Shown: one piece after another, positions 8,502 to 16,348 of the stretch | Layout: each line of letters starts with the position of its first letter | How positions within the stretch are numbered: the first letter of the stretch is position 1 | Source: Limimaricola variabilis | Lineage (GTDB): Bacteria > Pseudomonadota > Alphaproteobacteria > Rhodobacterales > Rhodobacteraceae | Direction: 5' to 3' | NCBI RefSeq assembly: GCF_014195545.1 | Contig: NZ_JACIBX010000001.1 | Coordinates: 392,463 to 456,462 of the forward strand | DNA length: 64,000 nucleotides | Program-made: the position numbers and the translations under genes | Notes under the pieces: model-generated | The model's database searches: none | What the model saw: only the letters and a program-made list of their open reading frames with translations | What the model was told of the DNA's origin: nothing

Positions 8502-9974
8502 TCAAAAGGCGCCGCGCCGGCCGATGACGGCGGGCAGCGTGCGCAGCAGGATCGACAGATCGCCCCAGAAGCTGCGGGCCGAAATGTAGTGATCGTCGAG
8601 CGCCTGGGCCGTCGCGAGATCAGCGGAGCCGCGCTCCGAGATCTGCCACAGCCCGGTCAGGCCAGGCACCACCATGGCCCGCCTTGCCCGAAACGCCGGG
8701 GGCATCGCCTCGAGGTGATATTCGGGAAAGGGGCGCGGCCCGACGAGGCTCATCTCCCCGCGCAGCACGTTCCACAGCTGCGGCAATTCATCGATGCTTG
8801 ATGCGCGCAGCAAGTGCCCGATGAAGGGAAGGACGCGCGGATCGCTGCGCAGCTTGAAATGCGCGGCCCATTCGGCGCGGGCCTCGGGATCGCGCTCCAG
8901 CAGATCGGAGAGCATCCGCTCGGAGTCGAGATACATGGTCCGAAGCTTCAGGATGCCGATGCGGCGCCCGCCCTGCCCCTCGCGCGGCTGCACGTAGAAA
9001 GCGGGCCCCGGATCGGCGAGCCGCACCAGCAGCGCGCCGAGAAGGATCACGGGCGCGGCCAGAACCAGCAGAGGCACCACCAGGCACAGATCGGTGAGGC
9101 GCTTGAGCGGGTCGGGAAGGCCGCAGGGCCGTGCCCGCACAAGTCGGAGTCCGAGATCGCCGCCATGCCGGTTCGGCGACACCCCCGAGAGCGGCAGCTT
9201 CGGAAGATCCGAAACCAGGATCACCTCCCGCCCCCCGGCGCTCAGCGCCTCAAGTTGCTGCCGGTCCGGCAGGCCGCTCGCGGCCCAGAGGATGGCATAG
9301 TGCGGCGTGTCCTCCTCGTGAACCGGCACGAAGCCGATACCCGGATAGTCGGTGAGCCTCTTTGCGAGTTGCTCGACCGCGTCGGTCTCTCCGACGACAC
9401 GCACCGGCAGCCCCGGCAGGCCATTGGTCCGCAACAGGCGGCGCACGACCATCGCGGCACTTGCCTGCAGCAGCCCGACCACACCGAGGCAGGCCCAGAG
9501 CAGCGCGATGGCCGCAAGCCCGGCCCCCGCGAGCCCAAGGCCCGCGATTGTCGCGATCATCCCTGCCCCGAGCCAGGCGAGAGCGTTGCGCCGCAGCCGC
9601 GCTTCGGGCAGTGCGCCATATCCCGGGTAGAGCCCGACCGCGACCTTGAGGCCGATCTGCACGATCGCGGCGAAGATCAGCAGGTCCGGCACCAGCGGCC
9701 GGCCCGTCCCGCCCAGCGCGCCGCCGTTTCGGATATGAAACAGCGCCCAAAGCACCGCCACCACCACGAGCCCGTCGGCGAGGAGAAAGGCCGCGCCCGC
9801 CTTCGCCTTCTGCCCGGCCACGCCCCCAAAGGGTGCGCTGCTCAGGGGATCGGGCTGCGTCCAATCCGTTCCCGCGGACGCCGTCGACGTCAACGTTGCG
9901 GTGGCTCCGACCATATGCGGGAGGTCGGGCGGGCTGAGATCCTTGGCGGTGTGCTGGAGAAGTTTCGGGCGCAT
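8502..9974 (-). CDS. Polyprenyl-phosphate sugar phosphotransferase (initiating transferase, WbaP/ExoY type)
   Basis: The 490 residues begin with a hydrophilic N-terminus and several membrane spans (~55-165). A central domain is followed by the C-terminal bacterial sugar transferase domain (~285-490) with KRLTDLCLVVPLLVLAAPVI, the ILKLRTM motif, SSIDELPQLWNVLRGEMSLVGPRP and VPGLTGLWQISERG. Such enzymes attach the first sugar-1-phosphate to undecaprenyl phosphate at the inner membrane, starting repeat-unit assembly. It leads the - strand group with UXS, the glycosyltransferase and the flippase. The 248-base gap upstream of it (9975-10222) probably contains its promoter, though none was clear. 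Confidence 0.9.
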   Translation of the reverse strand: MRPKLLQHTAKDLSPPDLPHMVGATATLTSTASAGTDWTQPDPLSSAPFGGVAGQKAKAGAAFLLADGLVVVAVLWALFHIRNGGALGGTGRPLVPDLLIFAAIVQIGLKVAVGLYPGYGALPEARLRRNALAWLGAGMIATIAGLGLAGAGLAAIALLWACLGVVGLLQASAAMVVRRLLRTNGLPGLPVRVVGETDAVEQLAKRLTDYPGIGFVPVHEEDTPHYAILWAASGLPDRQQLEALSAGGREVILVSDLPKLPLSGVSPNRHGGDLGLRLVRARPCGLPDPLKRLTDLCLVVPLLVLAAPVILLGALLVRLADPGPAFYVQPREGQGGRRIGILKLRTMYLDSERMLSDLLERDPEARAEWAAHFKLRSDPRVLPFIGHLLRASSIDELPQLWNVLRGEMSLVGPRPFPEYHLEAMPPAFRARRAMVVPGLTGLWQISERGSADLATAQALDDHYISARSFWGDLSILLRTLPAVIGRRGAF

Positions 9975-10222
9975 GACAGTTCCCCGGAAAAACCATTACC
10001 TCTTCATGTTTGCACCGAGCCGGGACCCGTCGGTACGTGTCAGATAGGTGGACGGCGGGCTCCGAACGACGCAGCGGGGTCCACCTCCCTGCTCCAAGTG
10101 CCCACTTTTGGTCATGCGGCTGACCCGCAGGTCGAGCCATCGGCATGACACATGCAGCCGTCTTGCACCCGGGGCTGGCTATCGAGCCTGCGCCCTAGGT
10201 GAACCGCTCGCATCGAGGGGGG

Positions 10223-11512
10223 TCAGATCGCCGGGGCCATCCGGCGAAGCGAGGCGGTCGCACCGTATCGGGCCTCTGCATGGGCGCGCGACACCGTCAC
10301 GACCGCGATGGCGAGAAGCAGCCACATGAGGTCGTTCTGCATCAGGAAGGTGCTCTCCGAGAGGTTCAGAACGAGCGACCACCAGATCGCCAGGATGCAC
10401 CACAGCCACCCCTCCTCCGGGGCCGCCAGATAGAGGTCGAAGGCCTGCTTCATGGCTCGCAGGATCATCACGGCGAACAGCCCCGTCCCGACCAGTCCGA
10501 CGCCGAGCATGAGATCGCGATATCCGTTATGCGCATGCGGCGCCTCCCACCCGGCCGCCCCCCAGATGCGCCAGGCAGCGTGGTTGCCCTCCGACCAAAA
10601 GGCGCCGTAGCCATGGCCGAGCATGGGACGCGCGGCGATCTCCGGATCGATGAGCTTCCACAGCGGGATCCGCCCGGTGAGTGTCGCATCCTTGCCCAGC
10701 GCTTCGAGCAGCGGCACCAGCGAGAGCGCCAGCAGCACGAAGAACGCCGCCGCGCCGAGGATCAGGGCGAGCCCCAGGCACAGCCGAGCCAGCCCGTGGC
10801 GACGGGCGATCATCCCCGCCATGTGGGCCATCACGACGGTGAGGCTGGCGGCGAAGAAGCTGGTGACCGAAGCCGACAGCAGCGTGCCCGCCCAGCCGAT
10901 GGCGAGGATGATCCAGCCCGCCCGCCGCCGCGCGGCGGATCGGTCGTGCAGGGCCGCGAGGCCGAGCAGCACGGAAAAGCTCGCCAGCCAGCCGAGCACG
11001 TTTTTATGGACGAAAACGCCACGAAACGCCGGATCGCCGGGCATCCGCCCGAGGGACGGGAGAGCCAACCCGACCAGGAGGCTCGCCAGCGTGCAGCCGC
11101 ACAGCACCCAGGCGAGAAGCCGGATCTGATCGCGCGGGGAAAAGCGGATGGCGATCAGATAGGCCAGCGACACCGACATCATCAGCGCGATCGCCCTGCG
11201 CACCGTGAGGCCGGGGGCGACCGACCACAAGGCGGACAGCAGGGCGAGCAGCAACAGCAACGCCAGCGGCCAGTTGCGGCACACCACGTCGAGCAGCCGG
11301 GCGGGCCAGCGCATCAGCATCAAGATTGTTCCCGCATAGACCGGCATGGACAGCAGCCGCAGCTTCGCGCGGGACGCCTCATCGAGACTGCCGTCGGGCC
11401 CCAGCATGAGCAGCGGGATCACCGCGCCCGACAAGATCACGAGACAGGCCGCGATCCAGAGCCATTCCCAGCGTTGCGGCGCGTCCCGGTGACGTGATCC
11501 CCTGATCGGCAT
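10223..11512 (-). CDS. O-antigen ligase/polymerase family membrane protein (Wzy/WaaL-like)
   Basis: A 429-residue inner-membrane protein with roughly ten to twelve hydrophobic helices and the family hallmark region FRGVFVHKNVLGWLASFSVLLG, followed by a large loop (TGRIPLWKLIDPEIAARPMLGHGYGAFW) and HAHNGYRDLMLGVGLVG. Proteins of this fold either polymerise repeat units (Wzy) or ligate polymer to lipid A core (WaaL). With a flippase and a Wzz-like protein nearby, the Wzy role is favoured. The start ATG at 11512 was chosen because the hydrophobic protein begins soon after it; the much longer open frame upstream is antisense to the exporter gene. Start confidence is moderate. Confidence 0.85.
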   Translation of the reverse strand: MPIRGSRHRDAPQRWEWLWIAACLVILSGAVIPLLMLGPDGSLDEASRAKLRLLSMPVYAGTILMLMRWPARLLDVVCRNWPLALLLLLALLSALWSVAPGLTVRRAIALMMSVSLAYLIAIRFSPRDQIRLLAWVLCGCTLASLLVGLALPSLGRMPGDPAFRGVFVHKNVLGWLASFSVLLGLAALHDRSAARRRAGWIILAIGWAGTLLSASVTSFFAASLTVVMAHMAGMIARRHGLARLCLGLALILGAAAFFVLLALSLVPLLEALGKDATLTGRIPLWKLIDPEIAARPMLGHGYGAFWSEGNHAAWRIWGAAGWEAPHAHNGYRDLMLGVGLVGTGLFAVMILRAMKQAFDLYLAAPEEGWLWCILAIWWSLVLNLSESTFLMQNDLMWLLLAIAVVTVSRAHAEARYGATASLRRMAPAI

Positions 11513-11770
11513 GGCGGCCCCGCTTGTCCTTTCGCTGGCATGGCCGGCAGCAGGACCGGCCTGTGCCTCATTACAGATCGGCCCCTGCGCCATTGGCAGA
11601 GTCTCCGGAGGATGCACCGCTCGTCCTTTCGGACCGGGCAGCGTCCTCTCCTTCGGCAAAAGTGGAACTTTGCGCCCTGCGACACCCGAAGGGCGGCATT
11701 CCCACTCCCGACCATCCGGGTCGATCCTGACCCCGACCCTTCTCCTCGCTCGCATCCCGGGCGGCCCTGC
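11513..11770. promoter_or_regulatory. Divergent promoter region of the two polysaccharide operons
   Basis: These 258 bases separate the - strand polymerase gene from the + strand exporter gene, so both transcripts must start here or close by. No convincing -35/-10 pair or operator was recognised. An in-frame ATG at 11612, directly after GGAGG, was considered as a start for the exporter but has no proper spacing. Confidence 0.4.
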
Positions 11771-13087
11771 ATGGAACATGTCATGCCGAACGGACCGCGA
11801 TATCGACCTCCCTTCACCGCAAGCCTCCGGCAATGCCCGGCTGCGCTCATTCGGGCCGCGTCCCTGGGCGCCTTTCTCGCGGTGGCCACGCTCATCGGCC
11901 CTTCCTCCGCTTGGGCCGGCACGCTTGTCGAGCGCGGCGATGCATTGCGGGTCGAGGTTCTCAACGTGCCCGAGCTGTCGCGGGAGGCGGTCGTCGATGC
12001 CGACGGGGCGATCACGCTGCCTCGGCTTGGATCGATCGCCGTCGCCGGGCAGGACACGAAGGCGATCCAGGAACAGATCGCCGAGGCGCTCGACACGCGC
12101 GGCCTCATCCAGACCCCGGTGGTGATCGTCGAGGTCACGGCCTATCGGCCGGTCTATGTCGGCGGTTCGGTCGGCAAACCGGGTGCGGTAGAATTCGTCC
12201 CCGGCATGACCGCCCGACAGGCGATCATCGCCGCCGGCGGCATCCGCCTCGCCGGCACGACCGACAGCAGCAGCGACAATGCGCTCGCGGCCCTCGCCGA
12301 CCGCCGCGCCGTCGCGCTCGACTTCGCCCAGACGGTGGCGCGCATCGCCCGCATCAAGGCCGAGCTCGCAGGTCAGCCGACGCTCGAAGCCCTGCCGGAA
12401 GAGGCCAATCTGGCCGGAGAGACAGTCGTCGAGGCGATCCTCCACGCCGAAGCCGCCCTCCTCTCCGACCGCCTCGCGCTCCGCGCCGCCAGCCGCAGCC
12501 ACGGCGAAAACATGCAAATCATGGCAGAGAACGAGATCGAAACGCTCGAGCGGAGGGCGGTACTCGAGGTCGAGGAAACCGAAATCCAGAGCGCCGAGGT
12601 GACGCAGGCCCGGGACCTCGTCGGTCGCGGCCTGATGCCCCGGCCGCAGCTTCAGGAACTGCTGCGCGACCAGTCCCGGCTGAACCGCGACCTGCTCGCG
12701 ACGGAGACCGCCAAGGCCCGCGCCCGCCAATCCGCGGCCACGCTGCAATACGAGCTGGCCAACGCTGAAACCCAGCGTCAGGCAGAGCTCCGCACCGATC
12801 TGCAGGCGGCACAGAAAGCCCGGGTGGCGCTGCTGGCCGAACTGGAGAAGATCGACCTGCGCGTGCCGTCGGCAGGCATGGTCCGCTCTGACGGACAGGA
12901 CGAGTTCGTGCCGAGCCTGGTCATCCATCGCCTGACCGGCGGTACGGCACGACAGATTGCGGCCGATCTCGACGAGGCGGTGCATCCCGGCGACGTGCTC
13001 GACCTGTCACTGGTCCCGTCGCAGCGCGCGGCATCGAACGCGGCGGACCGCCCCGCCGAGATCGCCGCGGCGGAGGATCGACCATGA
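11771..13087 (+). CDS. Polysaccharide export protein (Wza/ExoF type, Poly_export and SLBB domains)
   Basis: The protein has 438 residues from ATG 11771 (an ATG at 11783 is equally possible). A basic N-terminus and hydrophobic stretch ending SSAWAG form a signal peptide without a lipobox cysteine, so it is nearer ExoF than lipoprotein Wza. The export domain (TLVERGDALRVEVLNVPELS, ~50-130) precedes an SLBB domain (VYVGGSVGKPGAVEF, ~135-165), a long coiled coil (~210-380) and a short C-terminal repeat (EAVHPGDVLDLSL). It should form the periplasmic/outer-membrane conduit for the polymer. It overlaps the next gene by ATGA. Confidence 0.88.
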   Translation: MEHVMPNGPRYRPPFTASLRQCPAALIRAASLGAFLAVATLIGPSSAWAGTLVERGDALRVEVLNVPELSREAVVDADGAITLPRLGSIAVAGQDTKAIQEQIAEALDTRGLIQTPVVIVEVTAYRPVYVGGSVGKPGAVEFVPGMTARQAIIAAGGIRLAGTTDSSSDNALAALADRRAVALDFAQTVARIARIKAELAGQPTLEALPEEANLAGETVVEAILHAEAALLSDRLALRAASRSHGENMQIMAENEIETLERRAVLEVEETEIQSAEVTQARDLVGRGLMPRPQLQELLRDQSRLNRDLLATETAKARARQSAATLQYELANAETQRQAELRTDLQAAQKARVALLAELEKIDLRVPSAGMVRSDGQDEFVPSLVIHRLTGGTARQIAADLDEAVHPGDVLDLSLVPSQRAASNAADRPAEIAAAEDRP

Positions 13088-14037
13088 CACCCGCGCCGCA
13101 GATCAGCGTCGTCATCAACAATTACAACTATGGCCGCTTTCTCGCGACAGCGATCGACTCGGCCTTGGCCCAGCGCGGCGTACGTGCCGAAATCATCGTC
13201 GTCGATGACGGATCGACCGACCGGTCCGCCGAGGTGATCCGCGGTTATGGCAGTCGCATCACGCCGATCTTCCAGCCCAACATGGGACAGGCGGCGGCGA
13301 TCAATGCCGGTGTCGCGCGATCGCGCGCGCCGCTGATCGCGTTCCTCGACGCCGATGACTGGTGGTCTCCGGACAAGCTTTCCCGCGTCCTCGCAGCGCA
13401 TGCGGCTGCGCCGCGCGCGGGGCTGATCTATCACCGGCTCCAGCCGAGCTTCTCGGACGGCAAGCGTGCCTTTGCACCGATCCCCCGCTCGCTCTGCAGC
13501 GGAGAGATGGCCCGGCGGCTGCTGCGCAGCGGTGGGCTCTGGCCGTTCCCAATGACCTCCTCGCTCACCGTGACCCGCGTGGCCTGGACCATGGCCGGCG
13601 ATATTCCCGACGGCTTCAGGATCTCGGCGGATGCGTGGATCACCGGCATCGTGCCGTTCCTCGGCCCCGTCGTGGCTCTGCCCGACGCGCTTGGCGCCTA
13701 TCGCATCCACGACAACGCCTGGTACCGCGCCCGCGACGACCGGGACATGCTGATGCGTCGCGTCGCGCATTGGCAGGAGACGGTCCGCGTCACCAACCTT
13801 GCGCTCACCGCGCTGCGGCTGCGGGGCCAGGTGCGGCTGCGCGATCACTTCGATCACCAGGTCGCCGTCGCGCGGCTCGGCCATCCGGACGCCCCCGGCC
13901 CGCTGCGGCTGCTCGGGCTCGGCCTGCGCAATCCCGGAGAGCCCAACCTCGCTCGACGTCTGCGCCGGACGCTGCGGGCACTGATCCACCTCCGGCGCGA
14001 CCGCGCCCAGCTGGCGGAGGTCGTCCGTCCATCATGA
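13084..14037 (+). CDS. Family 2 glycosyltransferase
   Basis: The 317-residue protein starts with the GT-A signature ISVVINNYNYGRFLATAI, then EIIVVDDGSTDRS and the metal-binding AFLDADDWW near residue 90. The C-terminal ~100 residues are helical and basic. It is expected to transfer one sugar to the lipid-linked repeat unit at the cytoplasmic face. ATGA overlaps on both ends tie it to the exporter and to the following glycosyltransferase. The sugar specificity cannot be deduced. Confidence 0.9.
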   Translation: MTPAPQISVVINNYNYGRFLATAIDSALAQRGVRAEIIVVDDGSTDRSAEVIRGYGSRITPIFQPNMGQAAAINAGVARSRAPLIAFLDADDWWSPDKLSRVLAAHAAAPRAGLIYHRLQPSFSDGKRAFAPIPRSLCSGEMARRLLRSGGLWPFPMTSSLTVTRVAWTMAGDIPDGFRISADAWITGIVPFLGPVVALPDALGAYRIHDNAWYRARDDRDMLMRRVAHWQETVRVTNLALTALRLRGQVRLRDHFDHQVAVARLGHPDAPGPLRLLGLGLRNPGEPNLARRLRRTLRALIHLRRDRAQLAEVVRPS

Positions 14038-15161
14038 GGATCCTCCTGCTCTGTTCCGAACCGGTCGACTACGTCATCGCCTATGCGAACGGGGTTGCCG
14101 CGCATGCCGAGGTCACCGCGATCCTGCCGCGCGACCGCTATGCCGGTGTGGCCCGCTGGTTCGACCCCCGGGTGACGCTTGTGCTGGTGGATTGGCCGCG
14201 CACCCGCAGCCCGGCCAACATCCCCTTCATCGCCGATCTGGTCCGCCGAATTCGGGCCACGCAGCCCGATCTGCTGCATCTGTTGAGCAACACCACCCTG
14301 TGGCTCAACCTGCTGCCGCCTTTGCTGGACGGGATTCCGGTCGTGACCACCGTGCACGACGTCCAGATCCATCCCGGGGATCGCGACACCGCCCGGCTGC
14401 CGGGATGGGGCGCGCGGCTGATGGCGCGGCAGTCGGACCACCTGATCGTGCATGGCGACAACCTGCGCCGCGCCGCCTGCGACAGCTTCGGCAAACTGCC
14501 GGATCAGGTGCATGTGATCCCGCATCCTGCGATCCGCCGCTATGCCGATCTGGCCGCCGAACTCGGCCTCACCCGTGATCCGCAGGATGACAGGTTCCGG
14601 GTCCTGCTCTTCGGCCGGATCTTCGCCTACAAGGGGCTGGCGACGCTGCTGCGGGCCGAGGCGATGCTGTCGAACAGCCTGCCCACCTTGCAGCTGACAA
14701 TCGCCGGGCGCGGCGATGACCCGATGGACCTCGCCCATCTGATGGGACGCTCGCAGCGCTACGAGATCCGGCGCGGCTTCGTGCCGGACTGCGAGGTGGC
14801 GCAGCTGTTCACCGATGCCGACCTCGTCGTGCTGCCTTACGACGAGGCCTCGCAGAGCGGGGTGCTGCACCTCGCCGCGGCCTTCGGCAAACCGGTGGTC
14901 GTCACCGATGTCGGAGAGCTGGGCGCCACGGTCACGCAGCACCGGATCGGCCGCGTCGTGCCGCCCCGCACCCCGTCCGCATTGGCCCACGCCCTGTGCG
15001 ATCTCGCCCGGGATCATGAGGCACGCGACCAACTCCGCCGCAACGCGCGCGCTTGGTCGGAGGGGCTCAACGCGCCCGCCACGATCGGGCAGACGGCGCT
15101 CCAGCTTTACGACAGCATCGTCGATCGCGCGATGCTCTCTCACGCGGGGGTATACGGATGA
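14034..15161 (+). CDS. Family 4 glycosyltransferase
   Basis: The 375 residues show a GT-B fold: an N-terminal acceptor domain (MRILLLCSEPVDYVIAYANG, VVTTVHDVQIHPGD) and a C-terminal donor domain with VLLFGRIFAYKGLATLLRAE, an RRGFVPDCEVAQLFTDADLVVLPY block and the E-x7-E-like SQSGVLHLAAAFGKPVVVTDVGEL region. It starts at ATG 14034 overlapping the previous stop; the open frame begins further upstream inside the neighbour and is spurious there. It probably adds a sugar to the repeat unit as part of the same operon. Confidence 0.88.
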   Translation: MRILLLCSEPVDYVIAYANGVAAHAEVTAILPRDRYAGVARWFDPRVTLVLVDWPRTRSPANIPFIADLVRRIRATQPDLLHLLSNTTLWLNLLPPLLDGIPVVTTVHDVQIHPGDRDTARLPGWGARLMARQSDHLIVHGDNLRRAACDSFGKLPDQVHVIPHPAIRRYADLAAELGLTRDPQDDRFRVLLFGRIFAYKGLATLLRAEAMLSNSLPTLQLTIAGRGDDPMDLAHLMGRSQRYEIRRGFVPDCEVAQLFTDADLVVLPYDEASQSGVLHLAAAFGKPVVVTDVGELGATVTQHRIGRVVPPRTPSALAHALCDLARDHEARDQLRRNARAWSEGLNAPATIGQTALQLYDSIVDRAMLSHAGVYG

Positions 15162-16348
15162 TGGCCCGCGACGCGCTCCCCTCGACCGCCAGGGGTGCCC
15201 GAAAGGCGCCGGACGACGTCATTCGGACCCGGCCATTCGGCACTGACGGCCCGCCGGTCATCCGTCATTTCGTCGCCGGCGGCACCGAGCATGGCGGCGG
15301 CATCGGCCGACTTGTCGGCTACGTCCTGTCCGATCCGAACACCTCTCTGGAGCACAGCGTGGTCGACACGCGTGGCCCGCGCTGGCGGCCGTTTCCCGCC
15401 GCGCTTCGGCTGTCGATGGCGCTGGCGGGGATGGTGATGGACCGCGTCCGCGCGCGGCCAGTCCTGTGCCACTTCCACATAGCAGGGCGCGGCAGCACCG
15501 CCCGCAAGGCAATCCTCGGTGCATGGGCGCGCTGCCTTGGGCTGCGCTACGTGCTGCACCTGCATGATTACGACTACGAGGCCGACCTGCTGCGCCGCCC
15601 CGCGTGGCAATGCAGGATCATCCGCGACCTGTTCTGCCATGCCGCGCAGGTCATCGTCCTCGGCTACCGGGACGAGACGACGGTTCGAGACAGGCTCGGC
15701 GTCGCACCCGGGCGCATCACCGTTTTGCGCAACTGCGTCCCGGCGCCGATCCCCGCCCCGGTCGGGCGGGATCCCGGCCGGCCCGTCGAGATCCTCTTTC
15801 TCGGCCAGCTCGGCCCCCGCAAGGGTGTGCCAGAACTGATCGCCGCGCTCGCCGATCCGGCGATGCCCCAAGCGGGTTGGCGCGCGATCCTGGCGGGCGA
15901 TGGCCCGACCGACACCTACCGCGCCGAGATCGCGCGTCGCGGCCTGTCCGACCGTGTCAGCCTGAGCGGCTGGGTCGGCGCCGAAGCCGCCGCCGCGCTG
16001 CGCGCCCATGCCGACATTCTCGTCCTTCCCTCGCATGCCGAGGGCTTCGCCATGGCCGTGCTCGAAGGTCTGGCGCAGGGGATCGCGGTCGTCACGACGC
16101 GGGTCGGCGCCCATGACGAGGTGCTCGAAGACGGCAGGACCTGCCTGCTGGTTGCGCCCGGCGACATCACCGGGCTGGCGCATGCGCTGGCCCGGCTCGT
16201 GGCCGATCCGGCGCTGCGGCACGAACTCGGCGCCGAAGGACAGGCGCTCTACCGGTCCCGGTTCCGGATCGAGGAATACGTCCAGGCACTCGAACGGCTG
16301 CATGTCCGGCTCCACCGAACCGCCGCCCTTGCAGAGGATCCCGCATGA
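15158..16348 (+). CDS. Family 4 glycosyltransferase
   Basis: The 396 residues form a second GT-B enzyme. The N-terminal part has HFVAGGTEHGGGIGRLVGYVL and YVLHLHDYDYEADLL; the C-terminal donor domain has EILFLGQLGPRKGVPELIAAL, SLSGWVGAEAAAALRAHADILVLPSHAEGFAMAVLEGLAQGI with the usual E-x7-E motif, and VGAHDEVLEDG. The tandem ATGATG at 15158 overlaps the previous stop, and the first ATG was chosen. It transfers a sugar to the growing lipid-linked unit; the donor is unknown. Confidence 0.9.
   Translation: MMARDALPSTARGARKAPDDVIRTRPFGTDGPPVIRHFVAGGTEHGGGIGRLVGYVLSDPNTSLEHSVVDTRGPRWRPFPAALRLSMALAGMVMDRVRARPVLCHFHIAGRGSTARKAILGAWARCLGLRYVLHLHDYDYEADLLRRPAWQCRIIRDLFCHAAQVIVLGYRDETTVRDRLGVAPGRITVLRNCVPAPIPAPVGRDPGRPVEILFLGQLGPRKGVPELIAALADPAMPQAGWRAILAGDGPTDTYRAEIARRGLSDRVSLSGWVGAEAAAALRAHADILVLPSHAEGFAMAVLEGLAQGIAVVTTRVGAHDEVLEDGRTCLLVAPGDITGLAHALARLVADPALRHELGAEGQALYRSRFRIEEYVQALERLHVRLHRTAALAEDPA

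Noticed and set aside
11513-11770. Sigma-54 promoter between the divergent polysaccharide operons
   Set aside because: A TGG...TTTGC string is present, but the GG-to-GC spacing is six bases instead of ten.
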